Shown piece after piece: positions 33,404 to 44,664 of a stretch of 64,000 nucleotides of DNA. Source of the stretch: Wyeomyia smithii (lineage: Eukaryota; Arthropoda; Insecta; Diptera; Culicidae); contig NC_073696.1 of NCBI RefSeq assembly GCF_029784165.1, positions 193,796,498 through 193,860,497 of the forward strand. The letters are read 5' to 3'. Both the position numbers and the translations under genes were made by a program. The stretch's first letter is position 1; each line of letters begins with the position of its first letter. The notes under the pieces are model-generated. The model was given only the letters and a program-made list of their open reading frames with translations. It had not been told where the DNA came from and did not search any database.

Positions 33404-34605
33404 CAGGTCGGACTCGATTATATATGATTCGATTATATATAAAATTGTATATAATCGAATCATAATTTTTTTTTCAATTTTAAATATAACTTACCTAAAG
33501 TAGCAATGCCGTATAGGGATCGTCCAGAAATACGTGACGCTTAGGGGGAGGTAAAGATCTGACAAAACGTCGCAATCAATACTAAAAATTTTGAAGATCT
33601 ATACAAAGAGCGTTACCTAGAGGAAAGAGGGGGTCGAAAATAGTTTTTATTTACGGTACGTAATTATTGGACGTTCCCTTCAGTTCAATATGACGTAACG
33701 CAACATTTTTTGACCCGAAACGTTGATTTTTGAGCCATAATGTTTCAAGTATAGTAAAGCTGATCTAAAACAGAAATATCGCGAGGGAACGTTTACAAAT
33801 TATGTAACGCTCAGGAAACGGGAAAGAGTGTTGGGTTGGCAAAGTGTTGCAAACCCATACGAAAAATTTAAACAAAAGCATGGCAAAGGGGAAAAGGAGA
33901 TCAACAATAATTATTCTTGCGTTACCTTATAAATAAGCGCTTCCTCATTGATTCATAAATGTCCGTTCAAATGTTACATAACGCAAGCAGGGCTGAGCAA
34001 ATTTTTTATGCCTGGTATGCTGAGTATTGGAAACATGCTAGACAATGTGGTGAGGGTTTTCCGGAAGTCCAATATTTATGTCACGTTAAATTTGAATGGA
34101 CCCTAATATTACTATTTCAATGTTAAGGTTGAGGTGATAGAGATTGACTCTTTTCAAATACTTATTTTTATGAAGTTGAAATCAAATCTGGTGAGCAAAA
34201 ATTTAAATAAATCAACGGCAATGTTTTTAGCTAATCTACTATCTACCCAATACGCAAGTCGCTAATCTAGATAATCTACTATATACCCAATACAAATCAC
34301 GCAGTGCAAGTTGCAATACACGCCGTGTAGTGTTTCTATGCAAAAGTGGCACCCGTGCAGTACGGTGTAGTGTTCTTGCCATGGCTGACTGCAATAACAT
34401 AAAGAATAACTATGAAATCTATACATACATATATTTTTGTAAGAAAGGTTTTTTGCGACTTTAAGGGGGTTAGTCAAAAAAATCCTACTTATTTATTCAA
34501 AAACAACAAAATATTTATGCAAAATAAACAAAAAAAAATTTTTTTTCTGATTCGATTATATATAGTGAAATTTTACGGAGACTGTATATAATCGATTCCG
34601 ACCTG
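33404..34605. mobile_element. pogo-like TIR element, short copy
   Basis: The ends 'caggtcggactcgattatat' and the complement of 'atatataatcgattccgacctg' are inverted and flanked by TA at 33402-33403 and 34606-34607. Just inside, 'gattcgattatatata' recurs in both arms. The same outer TIR is used by the element at 40257-42781, but the interiors differ. No transposase is encoded; it is a 1.2-kb non-autonomous copy. Confidence 0.8.
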
Positions 34606-34694
34606 TACATAGTGGTGTGTGGCTGATAGGGGTGAGCAATAGGATAGGTGGCAGTGAAATGTGATACGAATATAGATTCTGGAACAGTACCATC

Positions 34695-34767
34695 GTCCCA
34701 GTAGTTTAATTGGATAAAACACCATGCCGGAGACAGGAAGATTGCGGATTTATGTTCCGTGTGGATG
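34695..34767 (+). repeat. tRNA-like SINE head or tRNA pseudogene
   Basis: 'gtcccagtagtttaattgg' gives an A-box-like motif. 'gattgcggatttatgttccgt' is a decayed B box: relative to the tRNA form GCGGGTTCGAGTCCCGT it has five changes, mostly transitions. The acceptor stem does not close, so it is not a functional tRNA. It may be the head of an old SINE. Confidence 0.5.
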
Positions 34768-34899
34768 TGGTATGTATCTCCAAGTCAGTATCATATTTTT
34801 CAGTTCGCTTATTTTTCGCTTTCCCAGCTGCACACACCATCCATCTACCTTCAATGAATCGCTTTGGAATTATGAGTAAAATGGTTTGAGGGTTTTATG

Positions 34900-35860
34900 T
34901 TAACAAAACTGCACGGGCTGCTTTTAATGATTCTGTATCTAGTCCCGTAGGGAGTGATCTTGAAGTTTCTCAGGGAAGTATTTCAGGGTCTCTTTTGTTT
35001 ATTATGTATATAACTAACATGCGACGAGTTCTACATTTCTGTGATAAGAATCTTTTTGTCAGTGACACCGTGTTTTTGACGATTTGAGTTCTCAATGAAG
35101 ATGATTGAATGAAGATGATTGACGTACAGACCAACAGAGGTGGTAACACTGGAACCTAGCTCCATCGCTACAAAAAAAACATCCTTTCATATCTCCAATC
35201 AAATAACAATCGCAACGCGAAAACGCCGTCTGGGGCGCTGTTATGCAATCTCTTACATATTTTGTGGTTCCCAATGTGACACATGCACGTACGCTAGCCC
35301 TGATGTCGAAATACAAGACGCAGCGCGAACACGGCAGCATATGGTGCTAGTGTTACTATCGTAAAGTACTGGTATCATTCGAACGATGGTTTTATTGCAA
35401 ATTTGTTCGAAGTGTTATGTCTGTTAGTTTGTGATTCGTTGCGTTCGGCTGATATCTTGGCGGGGTTATTGATGACAATTTAAAGTCCAACGTTCACATT
35501 GACAATGTCATCAAGAAAAGTATGGGACTATATTGTTTAAAAAACGAATTAACAATTATTAGTAGTAAAATTCAGCTTTACAAATCAATCGTCTCTCCAC
35601 CTTTGGATTTTACCCTAGTTTTTTTTTGTTTGGCCAATAAAAAACAATTGATAATATTACAACGTTTGCAGAATAGAACAATGCGTTCGATTTAGAATTG
35701 TGATAGGTTAACTTCCCCTGCTTTCATGCTGGACGCATTGCAAAAATGGTTATCTTTGAAACAAACAATTATTTATTTGTCTAATGATGATCGTTATGGG
35801 GTATTTTATGTTATTGAATTTATCATATTCGTTTGAACCTTATTATTTGAACAAAAATGA
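34900..35860 (+). pseudogene. CR1/L2-like RT relic with an internal insertion
   Basis: 34935-35060 encodes a decayed RT core: VSQGSISGSLLFIMYITNM (PQG...P.LF..Y.ND), then a degenerate catalytic position (LFVSDTVF instead of YADDT). The C-terminal part is at about 35455-35800: GVIDDNLKSNVHIDNVIKK, LYKSIVSPPLDFTLVFF, QRLQNRTMRSI and SPAFMLDALQKWLSLKQ, typical of CR1/L2-type elements. About 300 bp in between (35120-35440) are unrelated and GC-richer, apparently inserted. Stops are present. Confidence 0.7.
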
Positions 35861-36079
35861 AATGTAAGTTAACTGCCAAAACTGCATTTTTTTGTCTGCA
35901 CTGTTTTCCCAACATTATATTTATTTTTTGTCAGTTCATTTCTTTAACACATCCTTTAAGGAAATCAATTGTGAGCTTATTCAAAGAGCTAATATCATTG
36001 AATTGCATCCCTAAAGTTACAGTTAAATCGGAAATAATTGTTTCGAAGCTTGTGAAGAATGCTTTGATAATGATAAAAA

Positions 36080-36535
36080 AATAAGTTTATTTGATCAATT
36101 AAGGCCCCATACAGAACTGATCGAAGCAGACAAATGTAAACATTCATTTCAAATGATACCACAAATGGAAGCTCATTAGCGTACACGTTAATTAATTAGG
36201 AGCCAATTTACAGCTTTGACAGCTAATTAATAACCGGTGAGAAAATGAAACTCTGCGGTGATCGAACTATTTCCAGTATTCAGTGTCTGGTGATTTCACT
36301 ATCTCACCGCATCTGCGACAGTAATTCCTAATTAGTTCTATTTCAAAAGCATTTCAGACGGTCAGTTGGCAATAAATTATTATTATCATTTATTAATAAC
36401 ACAGTTATTGCACTGGTGTTTTATTAAGCTACAGCTTAAAATTCATTTATAGAATTAACCTGGTGAAAGTTCCAGCTTCCAAACCGGTTGGTTATCCGAA
36501 TGCTACATTACTTACTGACCGATTGAGCTACATTT
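36080..36535. other. Non-coding A+T-rich stretch
   Basis: No supported gene, TIR or array is visible. Confidence 0.4.
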
Positions 36536-36537
36536 TG

Positions 36538-36835
36538 CATAGAACAGGTTCTCCGTTGAATAGTTTCGAAGATGCTTCAGGAGGATTGAGTGTAAAAGAA
36601 ATTGCTGCAATTATGTAAAAGAGAAACGAAAGGTAGGTTAACCACCAACCGCTGATGCTGAGTCCAGCATTAGGACGAGTTTGTCTAGTTCTTTGTTCAA
36701 GGCCGTCCCTGGCGAAGAAAATTGCACGACTGTGCCAAGCTATGTAGGAACCATGACGTTGCGTTATTGCGGGTATCCTCGGGTGCCGTTTGTTTGGGTT
36801 TGGTTCGTTAAGCGTTGCCTACTGCTGCGTCGTGA
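36538..36835 (+). repeat. ~280-bp direct repeat, copy 1
   Basis: Shared with 37918-38185 in the same orientation: 'tagaacaggttctc', 'attaggac.agtttg', 'tttgttcaaggc', 'cctcgggtgccg', 'tttgggtt' and 'tcgttaagcgttg'. The copies are 1.38 kb apart. They could be a solo repeat pair of an old element or a segmental duplication. LTR hallmarks (TG...CA ends, PBS) are not clear. Confidence 0.65.
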
Positions 36836-37917
36836 ATGAAGAAGGGAAGCTGCGCTTCAATGCACTTTCAATTTGTTATGGGCGCTTTGATGGTACGGGG
36901 TGAGCGCGACTCGGCTCCGATGGGCACGGCAGCCAGCAGGTTGTGTAACGGTTTACGTTCGCTATGTGGTTCTTGGGAAGGAATGCCGTAAGAGGACGGG
37001 ATTATGCATGCGCGATTACAGTGCTGTGATCGACTTACCGAGTGACCTGGAAACGAACAGCGTTGCTGCTCATCTGCGAAGAACGTTCTGGAAGAATAGA
37101 ATTGAAGAAAGGATGGTTTATATTTAGATGTTGAAGGTTACTAAAAATAGATCATACTGTTATTTTTTGTGGTGGTAAAACAAAAGCTCATCCAATTTTA
37201 TAGATACCATCAGGTTATCAAAGACGTTGTTCTCATAGCATATTGTAAAAAGGGTCAATTGATGGTGTGTTTTCATAAAGTTGGTAAGGTTCATTTGTAA
37301 GTTCCGATGATGTAGGACAGCCTAGTTCACAATCAAATCTATGAAAGCAAGTCACCGCCTTCTTAAAACCCACAATTGCAAGTCAAAACCGGTTAGCATC
37401 TTCAACCTCGATACTTTGGAAATCGAGTAAAAACGAACGCATCGGAAATCGGTTTCTAAATAGGTGAAGAAGGGCTCACTTAACCTAGGTTTGTTCGAGA
37501 TGAACAGTCGGCAAACTCGTTACATAGAAACTCTGCTCACTGCTGTTGTCTGTAGCGGAAACTAGTGAAACGTAAAGAAAACGCCCAAAAAAGAGGTGTT
37601 GAATAAACGATTAATCTATTATTTTCGACCGAACAAAAGATTTCATGCTTGTTGGCAATGCTGAAGAGAAAAGCTTACTGTTTTTTTCTTCAGACAATTC
37701 ACTTTCTTTTCTGTTGACGCCTTCGGCGATCGGTTCTAATGGTGTTTGGCGAAAATTTATGACATTTCGGCACCGATTCAAAGAAGTGATCATAGCGCAG
37801 ATTTAATCGGTGTGATAAAAGTGAAATGTATCATGTTAATTGTTTGACGCTGTAAAATATTGAGTTGAATAGAATAAAACCGAGAGTTATTGGAAAGATT
37901 ATTTTATTATATTTGGT
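36836..37917. other. Segment between the two direct repeats
   Basis: An open frame of 75 codons at 36900-37127 has no recognised motif. No retroviral gag or pol motif is visible, which argues against an intact LTR element. Confidence 0.4.
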
Positions 37918-38185
37918 GTAGAACAGGTTCTCTTTTTAATAATTTTAAAGATCGTTTTGGAAGATTGTGGGAAAGAAGGTAGGTCGTCGTTTGATTATAC
38001 CAATCCGATAATGTGGAGCTCAATATTAGGACAAGTTTGCCTAGTACATACTTTGTTCAAGGCTGTCTCCGACGGAGGGAATTGCGCAAATGTGCTAAGC
38101 CAGGAACCCTTACGTTGTTTATTGCCGATACCCTCGGGTGCCGTTCGTTTGGGTTAGGTTCGTTAAGCGTTGTCTTTGCGTTGCG
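37918..38185 (+). repeat. ~280-bp direct repeat, copy 2
   Basis: The second copy of the 36538-36835 repeat, with the words 'cctcgggtgccg' and 'ggttcgttaagcgttg' conserved. Substitutions and small indels separate the copies. Confidence 0.65.
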
Positions 38186-38891
38186 CAGTGCAGCGTTTCA
38201 TATACACAAATAAAACAATATTTTTTTTTAACAAAAAACGAGGATATGTTTTATACATAATTGAGACATACTGCAATGATATTAATGACCTTGTAAGTCC
38301 ACCTATGTGGTTATGAAACGCATTTAAAGTGGTTTTGGCTATTCAAGTGACAAGTTAATGTTTAATAAATCTACCTTGTTTCACATTAATTTTTATAGAC
38401 TTTATATAGCTTTAAGTGAAATCCAAAATTGCTACGATAGAGGCATGTGCCTACTACATTTCCTTTTTTTTTGTTATTTTCGCGGGGTTTTGATTTCTGT
38501 TTCGTATATTTTGTTTTCAGTTTTTACTTCCTGGTTTCTAGTTTATAATTTTTGTTTTCTGTTATCCGTTGTTCTCTGTTTTTGTTCTTTATAATTGTTT
38601 TCTGTTTTCTGATTTTTGTTAACTGTTTCTATTTTTGTCTTTTGTTTTCTGTTTTTTGTTTTCTGTTTTTTGATCTCTGTTTCTTGTTTTCTGTCTCTTC
38701 TTTCTACGTTTTCTGTTTTCTGCTTTCTCTTTGGTTTGTTTTTTAACTTTTTGTTGTTTGTTCACCATTTTCTTTTTTTGTGTAAACAGTTTTATTTTCT
38801 CTGTTTTTCGTTGTCTGTTTTCTCTTTCTGTTCTGCCTTCTTGTTTTGCCTTATGATCTATTTTCTGTTTTCTGTTTCATGTTTTTTGTTT

Positions 38892-39635
38892 TGACGTAGA
38901 ACTACGTTTTACTTTAGCATACCACACAGGGATGCAAACTGAAAAACTGGGACGAAATTTGTCCCTTTTCAAATGCTTATAGGTCGGTTGGTTTTCAACC
39001 GATTTTCTTCATTCTTGCAGCAATCGATTGGAACATTATACACGCATATGCCCAAACGCAGAAAAATGTTGTTTGAATCTACGAACTATTGCACTGTTGA
39101 AAATTGTCATGCCTTGTTGAAATAAAAATAACGTCCTCTGATTGGTTGCTTGCTTGCTGTGTGTGTATGATATAGTGTGATGTGTGTATGTGTGTATGAT
39201 ATGGTATGATGTGTGTATGGTATGATGATATGGTATGATGTGTGTGTGTATGATATGATATGATGTGTGTGTGTGTCTGTATGATATGGTATGATGTGTA
39301 TGTGTCTGTATGATATGGTATGATGTGTGTGTGTTATCGTATGGTATGATTTGTGTGTGTGCTGTGTATGGTTTTTAACTCGGTACGTTCTGCTAACTGC
39401 TGAATTCGGTTACGAAATTCACAACCCTTCATTAGTAGACATCATAACTCATTACCCAAGTAAAAATATTGGTTTTTTCAAAGTTTTATAGCGCTCAATA
39501 CAGCCAAAAAAAGCGCTATGAAACTTCGATAAAACCAGTTGTGTTACTAGAGTAATGAAACACTCAATGCATTTGTTAATAGTGTACGTAGTTCTACGTC
39601 ATTTATGTGGTCGTGTCTTGGATACAACCTACTAC
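38892..39635. mobile_element. MITE with palindromic GACGTAGAACTACGT end (copy A)
   Basis: One end is 'tgacgtagaactacgt'; the other contains its complement at 39585-39601, with homology to a second copy running on to about 39635. The interior contains a CCAAT-like 'cctctgattgg', a (TATGATATGGTATGATGTG)n minisatellite at about 39153-39370 and the 100-bp hairpin MITE. It is nearly collinear, in inverted orientation, with 50697-51344. It lies inside the (TTTTCTG)n satellite. Confidence 0.75.
39153..39370 (+). repeat. TATGATATG/TGTGTG minisatellite
   Basis: Variable units of about 20-24 bp built from 'tatgatatggtatgatgtg' and 'tgtgtg', internal to MITE copy A. A shorter complementary array is in copy B at about 50975-51105. 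Confidence 0.85.
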
Positions 39636-40807
39636 TTTTTTTCTAATTTCCAGGTTTATATTTTCATTTTTATTTTGTCTATGTCTCGTATTCGGTTTTC
39701 TGTTTCTTTTTTTTTTCTTTTTTCCGTTTTTTGTTTCCCGTGTTTAGTTTTCTGTGTACTGTTTGCCATTTTCAGTTTCAAGTTGTTAGTTTTAAATGTT
39801 ATTTTTCAATTCATTTCTTCTTTATTTTATTTTGTCGTCTGTAGTCTGTATTCCGTTTTTTAATTTCGGTTCTTATTTTTAGATTTGCTGTTATCTTTAT
39901 ACTGCTTTTGACATGTGTTTTTTGTTTTCTGTTTTTTTTTTGTTTGTTTGTTTTGAAAATAGCAATTTTTTGCTCTTTTTTTTTGTTATCTGTTAACTCT
40001 TTCCAGTTCTTCAATATGCTTACTCTAGCTGTTTTTTGTTTTTTGTTTCTGCCTCCTTCTTTTGCCTTCTTTTTTGTTTCATGTTTTCTATTTTTTCTAT
40101 TTTCTGTTTTTCGTTTTCTGTTTTAAGTTTTTTGTTATTTTTCTGATATATTTTTGTTTTCTGTTTCCTGTTTTATGTTTTTCGTTTACCATTTTTAGCT
40201 TTCTGTTTTCTGTGTATTGTTTTATATTTTCAGTTTCAAGTTGTTATTTTCAAATACAGGTCGGACTCGATTATCCGGAGACTCGATTATCCGGGGGCCC
40301 GATTATCTGGGGCTCGATTATCTGGAGAAAATGGCTCGATTATCCGGAGTATTTTTTTTTCTTCTGTATTTCTATAATGTACTTTTGTGTTCCGGCTCAT
40401 TGGGAGTTTCGGGGTTGTTCAAATTGTAACAACAATACCTCTTTCTGTTTAGGTAGTTCGATTTTAGCAGTTTTCTAGTCGTTCCTTCAACCAATTCTTA
40501 CTATACAACCTCCAAAAGCGAGGTATTATGGTTTTTAGTTGCCAATGAGGACAACCACTATTGGTCAATCGGTTTCGAATTTATGGCCGGGACATATTTC
40601 TGTAATATAATGGCAATGATCAATGCAGTACTTAGAACCACAAGCTGGCCTGTTTCGATGGTGTTCCGGATACTCCTGGATATTGAACCAAAACTCATCC
40701 AGCGAAATCAATAACGGTTTGAAATCCGCAAAGTAGCCCATTGTCGGTCATATCAAGCGTCTAGGTCGTTATAGGTAGTCAGCCTATACACCGGAGAGAC
40801 GCCGAAA

Positions 40808-40909
40808 CACTCACCGTTACGGCAACTGTCAACATCAAAACGGGCGAGTTGTATAATTTTGTATTGCCGTTATCCGTTTTGATGTTGACAGTTGCCTTAA
40901 CGGTGAGTG
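40808..40909. repeat. 36-bp near-perfect hairpin
   Basis: 'cactcaccgttacggcaac' onward (40808-40843) is complementary with one mismatch to 40874-40909 ('...gttgccttaacggtgagtg'), with a 30-base loop. It sits within the pogo-like element. Confidence 0.8.
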
Positions 40910-40993
40910 CCTTGACGATTCTCTACCATACAGGTTCTCTAGTTATAGGTCACTTAGGAAATAAAAAAAATCACGAGTGTTGTCAAAATCGAA

Positions 40994-41084
40994 CAGGGTC
41001 TGTATATGTAACACCTCAATTCTTCTTAATATATTATTATTTTAAATATTAAGAAGAATTGAGGTAATACATATACAGACCCTG
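40994..41084. repeat. 39-bp near-perfect hairpin
   Basis: The left arm 'cagggtctgtatatgtaac' onward (40994-41032) pairs with 41046-41084 ('...tacatatacagaccctg') with two mismatches and a 13-base loop. It sits within the pogo-like element. Confidence 0.8.
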
Positions 41085-41589
41085 ACCCTTACAGACAGAT
41101 AAATATCTAAATCAAATCAGAATTCTATTATATTTTCTGGAAAATATTTCCTTTGATCTCTCGAAGCAAAAGCTGTCTTTCAAATGGTAGTTTTGATTTA
41201 TTTTATTTGGTTTTTACATCTTTGAGATAATCAATATAACATAATTTATTAGGCTGATACAAATTTTAAAAAGTTTTTATGTCCACGGTTATCAAAGTTA
41301 GCTAAGGGGAGGGCAAAAAATAAATAATACTGAGAAGAAAAAAAAGGAATAACTTTCATACAAAATTGTGTGCAGGTTACGACGTTTGCAACTTGTATGC
41401 AAAAGTGTGTTGGAAAATACCACATTATTATCATCATTAATCATTTGGCTTGTCTTTTGATGACACTTTCACTGTAACTGGACTTGTTTGTTGTTAAATT
41501 AAGCATAAACGCTGTCGAAAAGTCAATAATATTAGCAAAACGGTGTGAACTTTTTTTTTCTTCCCCTTCAAATTTTCAACATATTTGAA

Positions 41590-41615
41590 GGGGGGGGGGG
41601 GGGGGGGGCGGGGGG
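41590..41615 (+). repeat. Poly-G tract
   Basis: A run of 19 G followed by C and 6 G, in otherwise A+T-rich DNA. It may be a genuine G-tract or an assembly or basecalling length error. Confidence 0.9.
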
Positions 41616-41640
41616 TTGACATAAAATGAAAATGATATTT

Positions 41641-42588
41641 GTATCGGCCTTATTACATTTATATTAGTGTGGGGAATCGTTATATGAAAAACAAACGAAA
41701 CTTGATAGCAGAAAGCCAGAACCAAGTTTTTTGTGTTCAGTTTGGGGCCCCAAACAATCCTGAATTTATTGCAAGTCGATTGGTTTTGTCTCCGCTTGGC
41801 GCATTGCATTTTAAATTTATATGGAGATTTGTATGGAAAAACCACCTTTTTTGCATTTTCCATTCTAAAGAGCTCAAAATGGCTCAAACCATAGGTTTCA
41901 TGACTTCAAACGGTAGGTTTTTTGATGCCCAACAACTTGGCCGAAGACACTAAAGAGCTAGGGTGTGCCAAAACAATACTAGAGCTGTTCAAAGTTGAGT
42001 ATGTCGAAATTTATGTTGCGAATCATTTTTTCTGCCAACACTGCCAGTGTACCGGTATCAGTCAGATTTCCTTCAGAAGTAACCTCTGAAACACGTTATA
42101 GATTCTATTTACGCCTAGAATATTGACCTAAATTTGTTTGTTTGGTCCAGCTGAGTGTATAAACTCGTTACGACAAGTTACTTCTGATGGGAATCCTACT
42201 GGACGCCGGCACATTGGTAATGTTGGCAGAAAAGAAGATTTTCTGCATTTAAATCGACATACTTAACTTTGAACAGCTATAGCTCTTCTTTGGGACATCC
42301 TAGCTGTTTAGTGTCTCCTACAAAGTTGTTAGGCATCTAAAATACTATACTTTAACGTAATGTAGTGCATCATTAGAGCATCATGGAGCTCTTTAGAAAG
42401 GTAAATGCAAAAAAGTAGGTTTTCCCATATAAATTTTCATACAAATTTGAAATGCAATGCGCCAAGCGAAGACAAGACCAATCAGGTAGGTTTAGGATTG
42501 TTTGGGATCCTAAAAGGAACTAAAAAACTTGGTTCTGGAAAATCGATCATTTTTCCCACCCTAATATATATGTATAACAAACGCCGAC
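41641..42588. mobile_element. Foldback element nested in the pogo-like element
   Basis: Inverted arms of about 420 bp (41641-42060 and 42165-42588) are complementary over words such as 'gacaaaaccaatc' / 'gattggttttgtc', 'gcgccaagcg' / 'cgcttggcgc' and 'gagctctttag' / 'ctaaagagctc'. The centre is near 42120. No coding potential is seen. Exact termini and target duplication are unclear. Confidence 0.7.
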
Positions 42589-43795
42589 AAACAGTCTAAA
42601 AACAATTTTCAATTTATTGCGTCGACACATGTATTGTGTACAGCATACTCTAATAGAAAACTCACTGTTCTAAATGAGATATATTAAAAATTGAAAAATT
42701 AAAAATGGCTCGATTATCCGGAGGATTCGATTATCCGGAGCGAAATATTTTTCAAAACTCCGGTTAATCGAGTCCGACCTGTACTTATTTTCAATTCATT
42801 TCTTCTGTTTTTTGTTTTTTTCTTGTGGTCTGTTTTCCTTTTTTTGAATTCTAGTTTTGTTGTTTTCCCCTTTCTGTTTCCTGTTTCTGTTTTCATTTTT
42901 TAAATTTTGTCTGTTTTGAAAACTACAAATTTTTGTTTTCTGTTTTTAGTTTTTAATTTCTTCTTATTTTTATGTTCGTTGTTTTCTGTTTTGAAATTTT
43001 GTGTTCTGTGTCCAGTTTAATTTTCTCTGTTGTCGATTTTTAGTTTTCAATTTTCATTTTGTAGATTTCAGTTTTCAGTCTTCAGTTTTTTTGTTTTCTG
43101 TTTTCCTCTTTGTTTCTATTTTTTGTTTTAAAACTTATGTTTTTTTTTGGTTTTTTGTTGCCTGTTTTCTGATTTCTATGTTCTGCATTCTGTGTTTGGT
43201 TTCGGTTTTTTTTCTAGTTTTTGTTTATATTTTTATGTTTTCAGTTTCGAATTTTATGTTTTACATTTATTTTTGATTTTTTTTTTTGTTTTGTCTCTTT
43301 TCTCTTTTTTTCTGTTTTGTGTTTTCTGTTTATTTTTCTCGATTTTGTTTTCTGTTCTTGGTTATTTCTTTTCTTGTTTATTTTTGTTTTCTGGTTTCTG
43401 GTTTCTGTTTTTTGTTTTCTGTTTGCTGTTTTAAGTTTTTAGTTCGCAATATTCATTTTCGTATTTTTTCTATTCTGTGTTTTTGGTTTATTTATTGTAT
43501 TTTGTTTTCTTTTTCTTTTGTGCGTTTCGTTTTTTTCTGGTTTTTCTGTTTCCTGTTTTTTCTGCTTTCAGTTTTAATTTTCTATTTTTGTTTTCTGCTT
43601 TCTTTTTTTATTTTCTGTTTTTCGTTTTCTGTTTTAAGTTTCTTGTTATTTTTCTGATATTTCTTTTAAATTTTTTGTTGTGTTTACGGTTTGTGTGTAT
43701 TTTTGTTTTCTGTTTCCTGTTGTATGTTTTCGTTTACCATTTTCGTCTTTCTGTTTTCAGTGAACTTTTTCATATTTTCAGTTTCAAGGTGTTAT

Positions 43796-44664
43796 TTTAA
43801 ATTGAAATTTAATGTTAATTTTTAATTTTTTTTTGTTCAAAAAAAATTTTTTTTTGTACAGTGTATATTCTTTTATGATGCATTTTTAATTCCCTACAAC
43901 TCATTCTCAGACAGTTTTTCTATACAACCAACGGTTTCTGGGCTACAATGCTTCGAATAAAACCTGTGCCAAAAGGCATACGCCCTTTTAGTATGTAACT
44001 CATGGGTGTAAAAAATCTCTCCACCTGTGAAAAATGCTCAGTTTGCTGAGCCAAATACGTGTGCAAAGTTCCATTCAAATAAAAAACGGTCGATTAAATT
44101 TTCGCGTATTTCCAGGCGATTTGAAATGATTTTGCTCTCTTACATCATGCAACTCTAAAATTGTTTAACATTTTGATACCATTCGGCTCAAATTAGTATA
44201 ATAAATCGACCCCAAAAAAACCTCGGATACGAGCTCGGATCGGGTTCGTATTTCACAAAAATAATTTTTTCGGTTCGGGTTTCAACCGAAAAAAAAACCG
44301 AACTTTCAGAGTTTCAGGTCAGGTACGGATTTGAAAAACATCAATCTTATCACAGTTTTCTCGTCACACTATTACACTTTGCAACATTTTACTAATGACT
44401 CGAAAATGAAGCAAATTCAACAAATTATACATTCTATTAGGAACGTAAAACAGAACACAGAACACATGAACCAGAAAATACAGAAAGCAGAAAACATAAA
44501 ACAGAAGCGAAAAAGGAAAGCAGAAAATAACAAACAGAAAAAAAACAGAACACAGACCACAGAAAACAGGAACCGGAAAACAAAAATAATATAGAAGAAT
44601 AAAAAACTGAAAATAGAAAACAGAGAATAGAAAATAGAAAACAAAAAACAGAGAACAAAACGAA
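43796..44664 (+). repeat. Left arm of a large inverted repeat
   Basis: Complementary over about 0.86 kb to 45735-46602. Matching words include 'gtacagtgtatattctt', 'cattcggctcaaatt', 'gttcgtatttcacaaaaa' and 'caacaaattatacattc'. The inner 200 bp of the arm is satellite in reversed (A/G-rich) orientation. The arms enclose 1070 bp of forward satellite. Confidence 0.85.

Larger units (their letters stand above)
40257..42781. mobile_element. pogo-like TIR element, long copy, in satellite
   Basis: The ends are 'caggtcggactcgattatcc' and the complement of 'ggttaatcgagtccgacctg', flanked by TA at 40255-40256 and 42782-42783. Subterminal 'cgattatccgga' words are repeated several times in both arms. 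It has the same outer TIR as 33404-34605. The 2.5-kb interior has two strong hairpins (40808-40909 and 40994-41084), a 20-nt G tract and a nested 950-bp foldback, but no recognisable transposase. Confidence 0.8.

Noticed and set aside
34695..34767. Functional tRNA gene
   Set aside because: The acceptor stem does not pair and the B box has decayed, so it is more likely a SINE head or tRNA pseudogene.
39153..39370. CRISPR-like repeat array
   Set aside because: Units are contiguous variable minisatellite repeats without unique spacers, in a eukaryotic MITE.
44331..44594. Lys/Asn/Gln-rich 87-codon frame
   Set aside because: It is the reverse-oriented satellite within the palindrome arm.
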